Assembly: GCF_003751635.1 (NCBI RefSeq)
Contig: NZ_RJVI01000001.1
Span: 598,726-662,725, forward strand
Source of the DNA: Inmirania thermothiophila
GTDB taxonomy: Bacteria; Pseudomonadota; Gammaproteobacteria; DSM-100275
Direction of reading: 5' to 3'
Length of the DNA stretch: 64,000 nt
The notes under the pieces were generated by a model. The model saw only the letters and a program-made list of their open reading frames with translations, searched no databases and was not told the origin of the DNA. Of the stretch, positions 38,895 through 49,223 are shown piece by piece. The first letter of the stretch is position 1. Each line of letters starts with the position of its first letter. The translations under genes and the position numbers were made by a program.

Positions 38895-38911
38895 TGTAAA
38901 AAATCCTGACA
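38895..38911. promoter_or_regulatory. TGTAA...ACA dyad, site B, upstream of the sigma-54 promoter
   Basis: TGTAAAAAATCCTGACA on the plus strand is centred about 75 bases upstream of the -24 element, a usual position for the activator site of a sigma-54 promoter. It shares the TGTAA-AAAT-ACA layout with sites A and C. Assignment to PrsR is inference. Confidence 0.45.
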
Positions 38912-38925
38912 GCGCGGCCCCGCGC

Positions 38926-40899
38926 TCAGCCCGCGGCCCCGTCCAGGCAGAGCCGCGCCAGCGGCAGGCGCAGGGAGCGGCCCGGGACCGGGCGCGCGGG
39001 CCCGATGCGGGCGAGCCAGACCGTGCGCGGGGCGGCCTCGCCGAGGAGGCGGCGGAGCCTGCGGTCGATGGCGGCGGCCTCGTCCGCGGCCCCGGGGGTG
39101 TCGGAAAACTTTACACCCTCGCGGGCGTAGCGGGCGAAGATGAGCGGGGTCATCTGCGGCTGCATCTGCAGGCCGAGGCGGGTCGCGGCCAGCCACAGCC
39201 GTTGCACCCGGCGCCCGGCCTCGACCCAGTCCGCCGTCCCCTCCGGGGGGCGGGGCGCGGCGAGGGCGACGAAGCCCGCGCAGCGAAGCCCCGGCAGGAG
39301 GTCCAGCTGGATCCGCGGCGCCAGGGTGCCGGCGAGCCAGCGGTTGAGGAAGGCGACCCGCGGCCAGCTCCGCAGGGCCCAGCGCGAGAGGCGCGCGGTG
39401 AGGGGATCGAAGCCCACCGCGGCCTCGGGGATGCGGTCCTCGCTGTGGCGCGCCCCCCAGGCGATGACCTCGCGGTGGACCGCCCAGGCCTCGGGGATGG
39501 TCAGGCGCAGGCGGGCGGCGCGGAAGGCGAGCCAGGCCGCCCGCCGCCGCTGCGCCGGCGCATCGAGGAGGATCAGCTCGTAGTCCGGCGCCACCGCCGC
39601 GCGCAGGGCCTCGCGCTCACGCGGGGCGAGGCGCCGCCGCCCCATGGCCCGCCGCTGCGTGGTGCGCAGGCGGATGAAGGGGGCGAGGGGGTCGGGCGCC
39701 GCCTCGGCGGGCTCCAGCCGGACCTCGAAGACCGGCCGCGGCGGATCGCCCGCCTCGCGCATGCGGACGACGGCGCGGCGCCCGACGGTGGTGGCGGCGA
39801 TGGCCACGGTCTCCACCAGGGCGCCGTGGGCGAGATGGCTGGCGTGGCCGTCGAGGTCGTAGACGCAGTGGTCGCGGGTGTCGTGGCCGAAGATGGTGAA
39901 GCGCGCGTCGTCCTTGATGCGGAAGCGCCAGGGCTGGGTGTTGTCGCCGCTGGGGGCCCAGCGCGCGAGCTCCAGGACGCGCCCGGCCGGCGTGGCCGGG
40001 GTCGGCGCCTCGGCCGCCGCGGCCTCGGCCCGCAGCCGTGCGAGCCGGCGCCGGGCCACGGCCAGGGTGAGCCGGGTCAGGGGGTTGCGGTGCCCGCCCG
40101 GGCGCCAGGTGCGGACCATGCGGCGGCGGTAGGCGTCGAACTGCAGCCCGCGCGGCGCCCCGCGCACGGGGCCGCGTCCGAGCAGGATCTTGAGCACCTC
40201 GGTGGCGGCGACGCCGGCGCAGAGCTCCACCGCCATGGGGGTGGAGGGGCCGCGGTGGGCGGCCAGATCCACCGCCTGCGGCCAGGCCACGTAGCCGCGC
40301 TGGAGCATGGCGGGGGCGAGCCCGACGAGGAAGCGCAGGATCTTCTCCTCCTCGCCGCGGCCGGCGAGGCCGAAGTAGGCCTCGAAGGTCATGCCCCCGG
40401 GGAGGAAGCAGAGCAGGGCGGTGCCCATGCCGAGGGGGGCGGCGGTGACCGCCGGGATGCCCAGCTCGGCGCAGCGGGCGAAGACCCGCTCGCGGGCCTC
40501 GAAGGCGAAGAAGTCGAGGGCGTCGAGATAGAGGTCGGCGTCGGCGAGGAAGGCGTCCACGTTGTCCGCGCCCACCGCCTCGGGCATCACCCGCAGACGC
40601 AGGCCGGGATTGATGCGGCGCGCGCGCTCGGCCATCACCTCGGCCTTGTTGCGGCCGAGGCTCATGAGATCGGCGCCCGCCTGGCGGTTGAAGTTGGCGA
40701 GCTCGAAGACGTCGGGGTCGGCGAGGGTGAAGGCGCCCACGCCGAGGCGCACGAGGGTGAGGAGGTGGCTGCCGCCGACCCCGCCCATGCCGGCGATGGC
40801 GACGCGCTTGCCGGTGAGCGCCTCGGCCTCCGCCGGGGTGATCCAGCCGATGTTGCGGGCGAAGGCCTCGCCGGGGTCGAAGGTGGCGTGCTGGTTCAC
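38926..40899 (-). CDS. ThiF/E1-like adenylyltransferase fused to a nitroreductase-like domain
   Basis: 657 residues. The N-terminal E1-like domain (about 1-270) has the nucleotide loop VAIAGMGGVGGSHLLTLVRLGVG, ADPDVFELANFNRQ, and an Arg-containing adenylation site region. The C-terminal part (about 310-657) is a nitroreductase-like fold: LARWAPSGDNTQPWRFRI, and GHASHLAHGALVETVAIAA. This architecture is known from Rv1355c-type proteins, whose function is unsettled. No ThiS-like or MoaD-like small carrier is visible nearby. GTG start at 40899 six bases after GAGGGAG. It lies upstream of the PEP-CTERM gene on the same strand. Confidence 0.85.
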   Translation of the reverse strand: MNQHATFDPGEAFARNIGWITPAEAEALTGKRVAIAGMGGVGGSHLLTLVRLGVGAFTLADPDVFELANFNRQAGADLMSLGRNKAEVMAERARRINPGLRLRVMPEAVGADNVDAFLADADLYLDALDFFAFEARERVFARCAELGIPAVTAAPLGMGTALLCFLPGGMTFEAYFGLAGRGEEEKILRFLVGLAPAMLQRGYVAWPQAVDLAAHRGPSTPMAVELCAGVAATEVLKILLGRGPVRGAPRGLQFDAYRRRMVRTWRPGGHRNPLTRLTLAVARRRLARLRAEAAAAEAPTPATPAGRVLELARWAPSGDNTQPWRFRIKDDARFTIFGHDTRDHCVYDLDGHASHLAHGALVETVAIAATTVGRRAVVRMREAGDPPRPVFEVRLEPAEAAPDPLAPFIRLRTTQRRAMGRRRLAPREREALRAAVAPDYELILLDAPAQRRRAAWLAFRAARLRLTIPEAWAVHREVIAWGARHSEDRIPEAAVGFDPLTARLSRWALRSWPRVAFLNRWLAGTLAPRIQLDLLPGLRCAGFVALAAPRPPEGTADWVEAGRRVQRLWLAATRLGLQMQPQMTPLIFARYAREGVKFSDTPGAADEAAAIDRRLRRLLGEAAPRTVWLARIGPARPVPGRSLRLPLARLCLDGAAG

Positions 40900-40985
40900 G
40901 GGCGGCTCCCTCGCCGGACGGCGACCCCAGTCTAGCGCCGGCGGGGCCCGCGGGCGAGACGGGTGCGCGGCGGCCCGGGGCGGGG

Positions 40986-40991
40986 TATCAT
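40986..40991 (+). promoter_or_regulatory. -10 box of the 6S RNA gene
   Basis: TATCAT about 10 bases before the inferred 5' end of 6S RNA. No clear -35 box is seen in the GC-rich flank. Confidence 0.4.
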
Positions 40992-40999
40992 GGTCGGCG

Positions 41000-41189
41000 T
41001 GGCGCACCCTGCGGTGCACGAAGCGGGCTGGAGATCCCTTTGAGCCTAAACGCGTCGCCTGGGGGCGCGCTGTTCGGCGCCAGTGTGCAGGTCCGCCCGC
41101 GAGCGGAAAGCCTTCGGTGACGACGGTGCCCCCACTTGAACCTCTGGTTCAAGGGCGATGGCCCGCTACGGCACATGCGGGGGGCGCCC
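41000..41189 (+). ncRNA. ssrS: 6S RNA
   Basis: Regulatory RNA of about 190 bases that mimics an open promoter and sequesters sigma-70 RNA polymerase. Recognised from the conserved right-hand hairpin CTTGAACCTCTGGTTCAAG near 41133-41151, GAAAGCCTT and GACGAC segments, GAAGCGGGCTGG near the 5' side, and pairing of GGCGCACCCTGCGG with CGGGGGGCGCC at the ends. The position directly upstream of fau is the gammaproteobacterial arrangement. Ends are estimated to within a few bases. A processed longer transcript into fau is likely. Confidence 0.9.
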
Positions 41190-41194
41190 TTTGC

Positions 41195-41806
41195 GTGCCC
41201 GCGCCGGAGGCGCTGCCGGCCCTGCGCCGGCGGCTGCGCGCCGCCCGCCGCGCCCTCGCCGGGGCCGAGCGCGCCCGCCGCGACGCCGCCATCGTGCGCG
41301 CCCTCGCGGTCAGCGCCCCCTTCCGCTACGCGCGGCGCATCGCCCTCTATCTCGCCCACGACGGCGAGCCGGACCTCGCCGGCTTGCTGCGGCGGGCGTG
41401 GGCCGCGGGCAAGCTCTGCTGCCTGCCGGTGCTGGCGCCGCCACCCCGCGGCGGCCTCCTCTTCGCCCCCTTCGGCCCTGACACCACGCTGGTGCGCAAC
41501 CGCTTCGGCATCCCGGAGCCCGCGCACGTGGCGGCGGTGCCGGCGGCCAGCCTCGATCTCGTGCTCGCCCCCCTGGTGGGCTTCGACCCCGCCGGGCACC
41601 GCCTCGGCATGGGCGGCGGCTTCTACGACCGCGCCCTCGCCTTCCTGCGCCGCGATCGTCTGCGCAGCCGCCCGCGGGTCATCGGCGTCGCCTACGCCTG
41701 CCAGGAGGTGCCGGCGCTGCCGGCCCGCCCCTGGGACGTGCCGCTGCACGGCGTGGTGACGGAGCAGGGGCTGCGCCTCTTCCCCTGCGCAGGCGAGCGG
41801 CCGTGA
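41195..41806 (+). CDS. fau: 5-formyltetrahydrofolate cyclo-ligase
   Basis: Converts 5-formyl-THF to 5,10-methenyl-THF with ATP. It is 203 residues. Signatures: LRRRLRAARRAL at the N-terminus, IALYLAHDGEPDLAGLLRRAW, and GFDPAGHRLGMGGGFYDRAL (the MGGGxYDR motif) near 135. The frame is open through the 6S RNA, so the GTG at 41195, just past the RNA, is chosen. In E. coli the 6S RNA-ygfA transcript has the same order. Overlaps the EVE gene by 4 bases. Confidence 0.93.
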   Translation: MPAPEALPALRRRLRAARRALAGAERARRDAAIVRALAVSAPFRYARRIALYLAHDGEPDLAGLLRRAWAAGKLCCLPVLAPPPRGGLLFAPFGPDTTLVRNRFGIPEPAHVAAVPAASLDLVLAPLVGFDPAGHRLGMGGGFYDRALAFLRRDRLRSRPRVIGVAYACQEVPALPARPWDVPLHGVVTEQGLRLFPCAGERP

Positions 41807-42273
41807 CGTACTGGCTGCTCAAGTCCGAGCCAGCCACCTACGGGATCGACGATCTCGCCGCGGCCCCGGACGGGACCGACGCCTGGGACGGCGTGCGCAA
41901 CCACCAGGCGCGCAACTTCCTGCGCGCCATGCGGGTCGGGGACCGGGCCTTCTTCTACCACTCCAACTGCCGCCGGCCCGCGGTGGTGGGCATCGTGGAG
42001 GTGGTGCGCGAGGCCTACCCCGACCCCACCGCCTTCGATCCGGCCTCGCCCTACCACGACCCGCGGGCCGATCCGCGGCGGCCGCGCTGGTTCGCCGTGG
42101 ACGTACGGCTGGTGGAGCGTCTGCCGCGGCCGGTGACCCTGGCCGAGCTTCGCGCCGAGCCGGCCCTCGAGGGGCTGCTCATCCTGCGCCGCGGCAACCG
42201 CCTCTCGGTCACCCCGGTCGCGCCCGCGCACTGGGCGCACATCCTCGCCATGGCGCGCCGCCCCGCGCCCTGA
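41803..42273 (+). CDS. EVE-domain protein
   Basis: 156 residues, a single EVE domain of the PUA-like superfamily: YWLLKSEPATYGIDDLAAAPDGTDAWDGVRNHQARNFLR, then GDRAFFYHSNC and HYDPRADPRRPRW-like segment. EVE domains bind modified bases in nucleic acids; the role of this stand-alone form is not established. GTG start overlaps the fau stop (GTGA). Confidence 0.9.
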   Translation: MTYWLLKSEPATYGIDDLAAAPDGTDAWDGVRNHQARNFLRAMRVGDRAFFYHSNCRRPAVVGIVEVVREAYPDPTAFDPASPYHDPRADPRRPRWFAVDVRLVERLPRPVTLAELRAEPALEGLLILRRGNRLSVTPVAPAHWAHILAMARRPAP

Positions 42274-42277
42274 GCCC

Positions 42278-43798
<1,521 letters not shown>

Positions 43799-43881
43799 GG
43801 CGGGCAAGGTTAGCAGCGGCCCCGAGGCCGCCGCCAGCCCGGCATGCTGCGGTGCGTCTACGCCCGCGCGCCGCGGCGCCG

Positions 43882-43887
43882 TATCAT
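43882..43887 (+). promoter_or_regulatory. Candidate -10 box of rpiA
   Basis: TATCAT, 36 bases before the rpiA ATG, in the ilvA-rpiA divergent region. No good -35 box is seen. Confidence 0.3.
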
Positions 43888-43922
43888 CGCGGCCTCGGTG
43901 CGAGCGACGGAGGGAGGGTGCG

Positions 43923-44582
43923 ATGGATCAGGACCGGCTCAAGCGGATGGCCGCCGAGGCGGCGCTCGACTACGTCCCGCGCGGCGAGGTGATCGGCGTC
44001 GGCACGGGCTCCACCGTCAACCACTTCATCGATCTCCTCGCCGAGCGGCGCATCGACGTCGCGGGCGCGGTCTCGAGCTCCGAGGCCTCCACCGCGCGCC
44101 TTCGCCGCCACGGCATCGAGGTGCTGGACCTCAACGACGTCGGCGACCTGCCGGTCTACGTGGACGGCGCCGACGAGGCCACCCGCCACCTGCACCTGAC
44201 CAAGGGCGGGGGCGGCGCGCTCACGCGCGAGAAGATCGTCGCCGCCGCGAGCCGCACCTTCGTCTGCATCGTGGACGAGAGCAAGCTGGCGGACCGCCTC
44301 GGCCGCTTCCCGCTGCCGGTGGAGGTGATCCCCATGGCGCGCAGCCTCGTCGCGCGCAGGCTCGCCGCCCGCGGCGGCCGCCCGGTCTGGCGCCAGGGCT
44401 TCGTCACCGACAACGGCAACGTCATCCTCGACGTCCACGACCTCGAGATCCTGGAGCCGGCGCGGCTCGAGTCCGAGCTCAACGACATCCCCGGGGTGGT
44501 GACCAACGGCCTGTTCGCCCTGCGCCCGGCGGACGTGCTCCTGGTGGCGCGCGCCGACGGCGTGCAGACCCTCCGCCTGTGA
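43923..44582 (+). CDS. rpiA: Ribose-5-phosphate isomerase A
   Basis: Interconverts ribose-5-P and ribulose-5-P. It is 219 residues. Conserved [15 protein letters not shown] (phosphate loop), [43 protein letters not shown] with the catalytic Glu, and [11 protein letters not shown]. Ribosome-binding GGAGGGAGG before the ATG at 43923. Confidence 0.96.
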   Translation: MDQDRLKRMAAEAALDYVPRGEVIGVGTGSTVNHFIDLLAERRIDVAGAVSSSEASTARLRRHGIEVLDLNDVGDLPVYVDGADEATRHLHLTKGGGGALTREKIVAAASRTFVCIVDESKLADRLGRFPLPVEVIPMARSLVARRLAARGGRPVWRQGFVTDNGNVILDVHDLEILEPARLESELNDIPGVVTNGLFALRPADVLLVARADGVQTLRL

Positions 44583-44591
44583 GCGCCGGCC

Positions 44592-44792
44592 TCAGCGCCG
44601 GAACAGCCACAGGATCAGGGTCAGCAGCAGGCTCAGGAGGATGGAGGTGGTGAGCGGGAAGTAGAAGTGGAAGCCGTCGCGTTCGAGGTGGATGTCCCCG
44701 GGCAGCCGCCCGAGCCCGAGGCGCTGGATGAGCGGCCAGAGCAGCCCCGCGGCCACCAGCACGAGCCCGACGGTGATCAGCACCCTTTGCAC
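44592..44792 (-). CDS. DUF2905-family small membrane protein
   Basis: 66 residues, two hydrophobic helices (about 4-22 and 46-63) flanking LGLGRLPGDIHLERDGFHFYFPLTTSI, the hallmark of this family. Inner-membrane location is expected; function unknown. GTG start at 44792. Confidence 0.88.
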   Translation of the reverse strand: MQRVLITVGLVLVAAGLLWPLIQRLGLGRLPGDIHLERDGFHFYFPLTTSILLSLLLTLILWLFRR

Positions 44793-44880
44793 CGTAACCT
44801 CCCGCTCGCGTCCCGGGCCGTCCCCCCGACGCCGACCATTGTACGACGCCGTCGGCGCCGCGGTGCGGGCGGCCCCCGGC

Positions 44881-47800
44881 CTAGAGCAGCACGCGCTCGA
44901 TGCCCCCGGCGCGCACGCGCTCGACGAAGCGCGCCTCCCAGTCCTCGCCGAGGCGGGCGCGGGCGAGCTCGACGACGATGTACTCGGCCCGCAGCCCCGT
45001 CGCCTCCTCGTAGCGGGCGAGCCCCTGGCGGCAGGCGGGGCAGGCGGTGAGCAGCCCCACCGTGCCGTCCGCCCGCGTCCGCCCCGTGAGCTCGGCGAGA
45101 CCCCGGCGCAGCTCCTCCTCCTTGCGGAAGCGCACCTGGGTGGCGATGTCGGGGCGGGAGACGGCGAAGGTGCCCGCCTCGCCGCAGCAGCGGTCCGAGA
45201 GCCGCACCTCGGCCCCGCCCAGCAGCCGCGAGGCCACCTGCAGCGGGTCGTGCACCTTCATGGGGCTGTGGCAGGGGTCGTGGTAGAGGTAGCGGCGCCC
45301 GCCCGCCGTCTCCAGGCCCACCCCACGCTCGGCCAGGTACTCGTGGATGTCCAGCAGCCGCGCCCCCGGGAAGATCGCCTCCAGCTCGTAGAGCAGGAGC
45401 TGGTCGAGGCAGGTGCCGCAGGAGACGAGCACGGTGCCGATGTCCAGGTAGTTGAGGGTGTTGGCGACGCGGTGGAAGAGGACCCGGTTGTCGGTGCTGA
45501 TCCTGCGTGCGCGCGCCGCCTGCCCCGCCGCTGCCTGCGGATAGCCGCAGCAGAGGTAGCCCGGCGGCAGCACCGTCTGCACGCCGAGCTCCCACAGCAT
45601 GGCGAGGGTGGCGAGCCCCACCTGGCCGAAGAGCCGCTCCGAGCCGCAGCCCGGGAAGTAGAACACCGCCTCGCCGCCGTGGTCGGCGCGCGCCGGATCG
45701 CGCACGATGGGCACCAGGGTCGGGTCCTCGATCCCCAGCAGCGCGCGCAGGGTCTCGCGGGGCGCGTCGCCCGGCAGCGGCCGCGCCAGCATCTGCTCCA
45801 CCTGCACCGGCAGCGTCATGCGCCCGGTGGTCGGCCGCGGCGGGTTGCGCCGCCCGAGGCCGAGGCGGCGCGCGAGGCGGTGGCCGAGGCGCTGCGCCGG
45901 ATAGCCCGCCCCGACGATGGCGGCGCGAAGCCCCCGCACGGCGCGGGCGTCGGTGGCGTTGAGCAGGGCCAGCGACAGCCGCGTGCCGAGGTTGCTCCAG
46001 CACCGCCCCTGGGCGGCGAGGATCTCGCGCATGCGCACCGAGACGTCGCCGAAGTCGATGTCCACCGGGCAGGGCGTGACGCACTTGTGGCACACGGTGC
46101 AGTGGTCGGCGAGGTCGTTCATGGCCTCGAAGTGGCGCGCCGAGACGCCACGGCGGGTCTGTTCCTCGTAGAGGAAGGCCTCGATCACGAGCCCCGTGGC
46201 GAGGATCTTGTCGCGCGGGGCGTAGAGGAGGTTGGCGCGCGGCACGTGGGTGTTGCAGACCGCCTTGCACTTGCCGCAGCGCAGGCAGTTGCGGATGGCG
46301 TCGTTGAGGGCCCCGAGCTCGCTCGCCTCCAGGATCAGCGCCTCCTGCTGCACCAGGCGCAGCGACGGGGTGTAGGCGCGCTCCAGCAGGGCCGGGTCCT
46401 CCATGAGCTTGCCGCGGTTGAAGCGGCCCTCGGGGTCGACCCGGCGCTTGTACTCGGCGAAGGCGCGCACCTTCTCGGGCTCGAGGTAGTGGAGCTTGGT
46501 GATGCCGATGCCGTGCTCGCCGGAGACCACGCCGCCGAGGGCGACGGCGAGGGCCATGACCCGCTCCACGATGCGCTCGGCCTCGTGGAGCATGGCGTAG
46601 TCGTTGGAGTGGACGGGGATGTTGGTGTGGACGTTGCCGTCGCCGGCGTGCATGTGGGTGGCGACGAAGAGGCGCCGCGGCCGGATGGCGGCGTGGATGG
46701 CGTCGAGGCGGCGGCGCACCGGCTCCAACTCCCGCCCGGCGAAGATCTGCTTGAGCGGCCGCTCCACCTCGCGCCGGTAGGAGACGCGCAGCGCGCGCCG
46801 CAGCAGCAGCGCGAGCACCGTGTCCCCCGGCGCCGGCTCCACCTCCCCCAGGAGCCCGCGGTGGGCCTGCGCCGGCTCGTCGAGATGGGCCAGGAGCCCG
46901 GCCCAGCGGGCGCGCACGGCGTCGAGGTGGGCGCGCGCCGCGGCCTTCTTGCCCTCGAGGATGGCCTCGGCCTCGGCGCTCGCTTCGTAGTCCGGCGCCT
47001 CGCGAAGCTCCGGCAGGGCGCCGGCGAGGTAGGCCTCCACCGCATCCAGCATCTCCAGCTTGTTGCGGATGGAGTACTCGATGTTGATGCGTTCGATGCC
47101 CTCGGTGTAGTCCGCCAGCCGCTCCAGCGGGATCACCACGTCCTCGTTGATCTTGAAGGCGTTGGTGTGGCGGGCGATGGCGGCGGTGCGGGCGCGGTCG
47201 GCCCAGAAGCGGCGCCGGGCCTCGGGGCTGGCGGCGACGAAGCCCTCGGCGCCGCGGGCCGCGGCGAGGCGCACCACCTCCGAGGCGCAGCGCGCCACCG
47301 CGGCCTCGTCGTCGCCGGCGAGATCCGCGAGCAGCACCATCTTGGGCCGCTCGCGCCGCGGCGCCTTGGTGCTGTAGCGCACCGCGCGCACGTAGCGCTC
47401 GTCCAGGTGCTCGAGGCCGAGGAGATCCACCCCCTCGGCCGCCTCCACGTGGCGCTTGGTCTCGACGATGGCCGGCACCGCCGTGCGCAGGTCCGGGCCG
47501 AAGAACTCCAGGCACACCGTGCGCACGTGGCGGGGCTGGGGGTGGAGGACGAAGACGGCCGAGGTGATGATGCCGTCGCAGCCCTCCTTCTGCACCCCGG
47601 GAAGCCCCCCGAGGACCTTGTCGGTGACGTCCTTGCCGAGGCCGGGCTTGCGGAAGGCGCCGCCGGGCAGCTCCAGCAGCCGCGGCTCCCCCCGCGGCGT
47701 GCGCCCGTCGGCGCCGTAGCGGGTGATGCGGAAGCGCACCCGCGCCTGCTCGTGGATCTTGCCCAGGTTGTGGTCGAGCCGCTCCACCTCCAGCCAGTCG

Positions 47801-48714
47801 CCGTCCGGGGTCACCATGCGCCAGGAGAGGAGGTTGTCCAGGGTCGTCCCCCAGCGCACCGCCTTCTTGCCCCCGGCGTTCATGGCGACGTTGCCGCCGA
47901 TGGTGCAGGCGTCCTGGGAGGTGGGGTCGACGGCGAAGACGAGGCCGTGCCGCTCCGCAAGCTCCGCCACCCGCCGCGTCACCACCCCGGCCTCGGCGCG
48001 CACCGTCGCCGCCTCCCGCCCGCTGCCCGGCAGGCGGCGCCGCACCACCTCGCCGAGGCCGTCCAGCTTCTCGGTGTTGATCACCGCCGTGTCGGGGTGC
48101 AGCGGCACCGCCCCGCCCGTGTAGCCGGTGCCGCCGCCGCGGGGGACGATGGTCAGCCCCAGCTCGATGCAGGCCGCCACCACCTCGCGCACCTCGGCCT
48201 CGGTGTCGGGGAAGATCACCACGAAGGGGAGCTCGACGCGCCAGTCGGTGGCGTCGGTGACGTGGGCGACGCGGGCGAAGCCGTCGAAGCGGACGTTGTC
48301 GCGGCGGGTCGCCCGGGCGAGGCGCCGCATCACCTCCTCACGCCGCCGCCCGAGGGCCTCGAGCCCGGCCTCGAAGCGCGCCACCGCCTCGCGCGCGAGC
48401 CCGGCGAGCTCCAGGGCGTGGGCGTTGCCCTCGGCGCGGGCCTCCACCTGGTCGAGGCGGTGGCGCAGGGCGTGGGTGAGGGAGGCGCGGCGCGCCCGGT
48501 CGGCGAGCAGATCGTCCTGCAGGTAGGGGTTGCGCTCCACCACCCAGAGATCGCCCAGGACCTCGAAGAGCATGCGCGCCGAGCGCCCGGTGCGCCGCGC
48601 CCCGCGCAGGGCCTCGATCAGGGCCCAGCCGCGCGGGCCGAGAAAGCGCAGGGCGATCTCGCGGTCCGAGAAGGAGGTGTAGTTGTAGGGGATCTCGCGG
48701 ATGCGCTCGGGCAT
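44881..48714 (-). CDS. Large FAD-linked oxidase / Fe-S / CCG-domain fusion with N-terminal DUF3683
   Basis: 1277 residues. Order: a DUF3683-like N-terminus ([25 protein letters not shown]); an FAD-binding 4 domain ([39 protein letters not shown]); an FAD-oxidase C domain with [15 protein letters not shown] and GEHGIGITK. Then come two 4Fe-4S clusters ([33 protein letters not shown]) and paired CCG domains ([28 protein letters not shown]). It combines the parts of GlcD and GlcF-type enzymes. It probably oxidises a 2-hydroxy acid and passes electrons to the quinone pool; substrate unknown. ATG at 48714 chosen as DUF3683 starts there. Confidence 0.88.
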   Translation of the reverse strand: MPERIREIPYNYTSFSDREIALRFLGPRGWALIEALRGARRTGRSARMLFEVLGDLWVVERNPYLQDDLLADRARRASLTHALRHRLDQVEARAEGNAHALELAGLAREAVARFEAGLEALGRRREEVMRRLARATRRDNVRFDGFARVAHVTDATDWRVELPFVVIFPDTEAEVREVVAACIELGLTIVPRGGGTGYTGGAVPLHPDTAVINTEKLDGLGEVVRRRLPGSGREAATVRAEAGVVTRRVAELAERHGLVFAVDPTSQDACTIGGNVAMNAGGKKAVRWGTTLDNLLSWRMVTPDGDWLEVERLDHNLGKIHEQARVRFRITRYGADGRTPRGEPRLLELPGGAFRKPGLGKDVTDKVLGGLPGVQKEGCDGIITSAVFVLHPQPRHVRTVCLEFFGPDLRTAVPAIVETKRHVEAAEGVDLLGLEHLDERYVRAVRYSTKAPRRERPKMVLLADLAGDDEAAVARCASEVVRLAAARGAEGFVAASPEARRRFWADRARTAAIARHTNAFKINEDVVIPLERLADYTEGIERINIEYSIRNKLEMLDAVEAYLAGALPELREAPDYEASAEAEAILEGKKAAARAHLDAVRARWAGLLAHLDEPAQAHRGLLGEVEPAPGDTVLALLLRRALRVSYRREVERPLKQIFAGRELEPVRRRLDAIHAAIRPRRLFVATHMHAGDGNVHTNIPVHSNDYAMLHEAERIVERVMALAVALGGVVSGEHGIGITKLHYLEPEKVRAFAEYKRRVDPEGRFNRGKLMEDPALLERAYTPSLRLVQQEALILEASELGALNDAIRNCLRCGKCKAVCNTHVPRANLLYAPRDKILATGLVIEAFLYEEQTRRGVSARHFEAMNDLADHCTVCHKCVTPCPVDIDFGDVSVRMREILAAQGRCWSNLGTRLSLALLNATDARAVRGLRAAIVGAGYPAQRLGHRLARRLGLGRRNPPRPTTGRMTLPVQVEQMLARPLPGDAPRETLRALLGIEDPTLVPIVRDPARADHGGEAVFYFPGCGSERLFGQVGLATLAMLWELGVQTVLPPGYLCCGYPQAAAGQAARARRISTDNRVLFHRVANTLNYLDIGTVLVSCGTCLDQLLLYELEAIFPGARLLDIHEYLAERGVGLETAGGRRYLYHDPCHSPMKVHDPLQVASRLLGGAEVRLSDRCCGEAGTFAVSRPDIATQVRFRKEEELRRGLAELTGRTRADGTVGLLTACPACRQGLARYEEATGLRAEYIVVELARARLGEDWEARFVERVRAGGIERVLL

Positions 48715-48744
48715 GGAGGCGCATTGTAGCGGAGTGGCGGGCCT

Positions 48745-48763
48745 CGTGCTGCAGAGCAGCACG
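48745..48763 (+). repeat. 8-bp hairpin upstream of the GDDRS-repeat gene
   Basis: CGTGCTGC / GCAGCACG around AGA. A second 8-bp inverted repeat, CGAGGGCG / CGCCCTCG (48826-48833 and 48843-48850), lies in the leader closer to the start codon. No confident promoter boxes were found between 48715 and 48898. Confidence 0.45.
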
Positions 48764-48898
48764 GGGCGGGCCGTGATTCCTGAGAGGCGCGGTAAGGATT
48801 GCGGCGGCGCGCCGGTCTATGGGTGCGAGGGCGGACGTTGTACGCCCTCGCCGGCCGGAGACCCCGGCACACGCAACCGACCGCAAGAGGGCACGACC

Positions 48899-49138
48899 AT
48901 GAAGAAGCGCAACATCCTGCTGACCGCCATCCTCCTGACCGGGTTCGGCCTCGGCGCCCAGGCCGCGGGTCTGGTGTACGGCGACGACCGCAGCGGCGAG
49001 CCCGCCGTGATCCCGTCCGTCGGCAGCCCCGGCGGCGGCCTCGTCGCCGCCGACGACCGCAGCACCGACGCCGTCGTCACCCCGACCCGCTCCGGGCGCA
49101 GTGTCGCCGCGCTGGTCTACGGCGACGACCGGAGCTGA
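48899..49138 (+). CDS. Small exported protein with three (G/A)LVxxDDRS repeats
   Basis: 79 residues. N-terminal signal peptide (MKKRNILLTAILLTGFGLGAQA), cleavage expected near 22. The mature part is GLVYGDDRS (24-32), GLVAADDRS (47-55) and ALVYGDDRS (71-79), spaced 23-24 residues, with similar linkers (PAVIPS, DAVVTP). The last repeat ends at the stop codon. Not a family I recognise. Mature protein is about 57 residues with no Cys. GAGGG lies 7 bases before the ATG. Free-standing between the FAD oxidase (divergent) and the porin (convergent). Confidence 0.75.
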   Translation: MKKRNILLTAILLTGFGLGAQAAGLVYGDDRSGEPAVIPSVGSPGGGLVAADDRSTDAVVTPTRSGRSVAALVYGDDRS

Positions 49139-49171
49139 GCCCGCCGGCCCCGCGCGGGCCGCAGGCCAAAA

Positions 49172-49199
49172 GGAACGGGCGCCCGCAGGCGCCCGTTCC
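49172..49199. terminator. 12-bp bidirectional hairpin between the repeat protein and the porin
   Basis: GGAACGGGCGCC (49172-49183) and its full complement (49188-49199) around four bases. It is flanked by CAAAA on the left, which gives TTTTG after the hairpin on the minus strand. It should end porin transcription and perhaps also the small gene. Confidence 0.7.
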
Positions 49200-49223
49200 G
49201 CTTCCGTCGGGCCTCGGGCCCGA

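Noticed and set aside
25669-40900. Mobile-element or genomic-island boundaries around the prs region
   Set aside because: No integrase, transposase, tRNA-end duplication or direct repeats were found at its edges. The PEP-CTERM gene's different composition is explained by its low-charge exported product.
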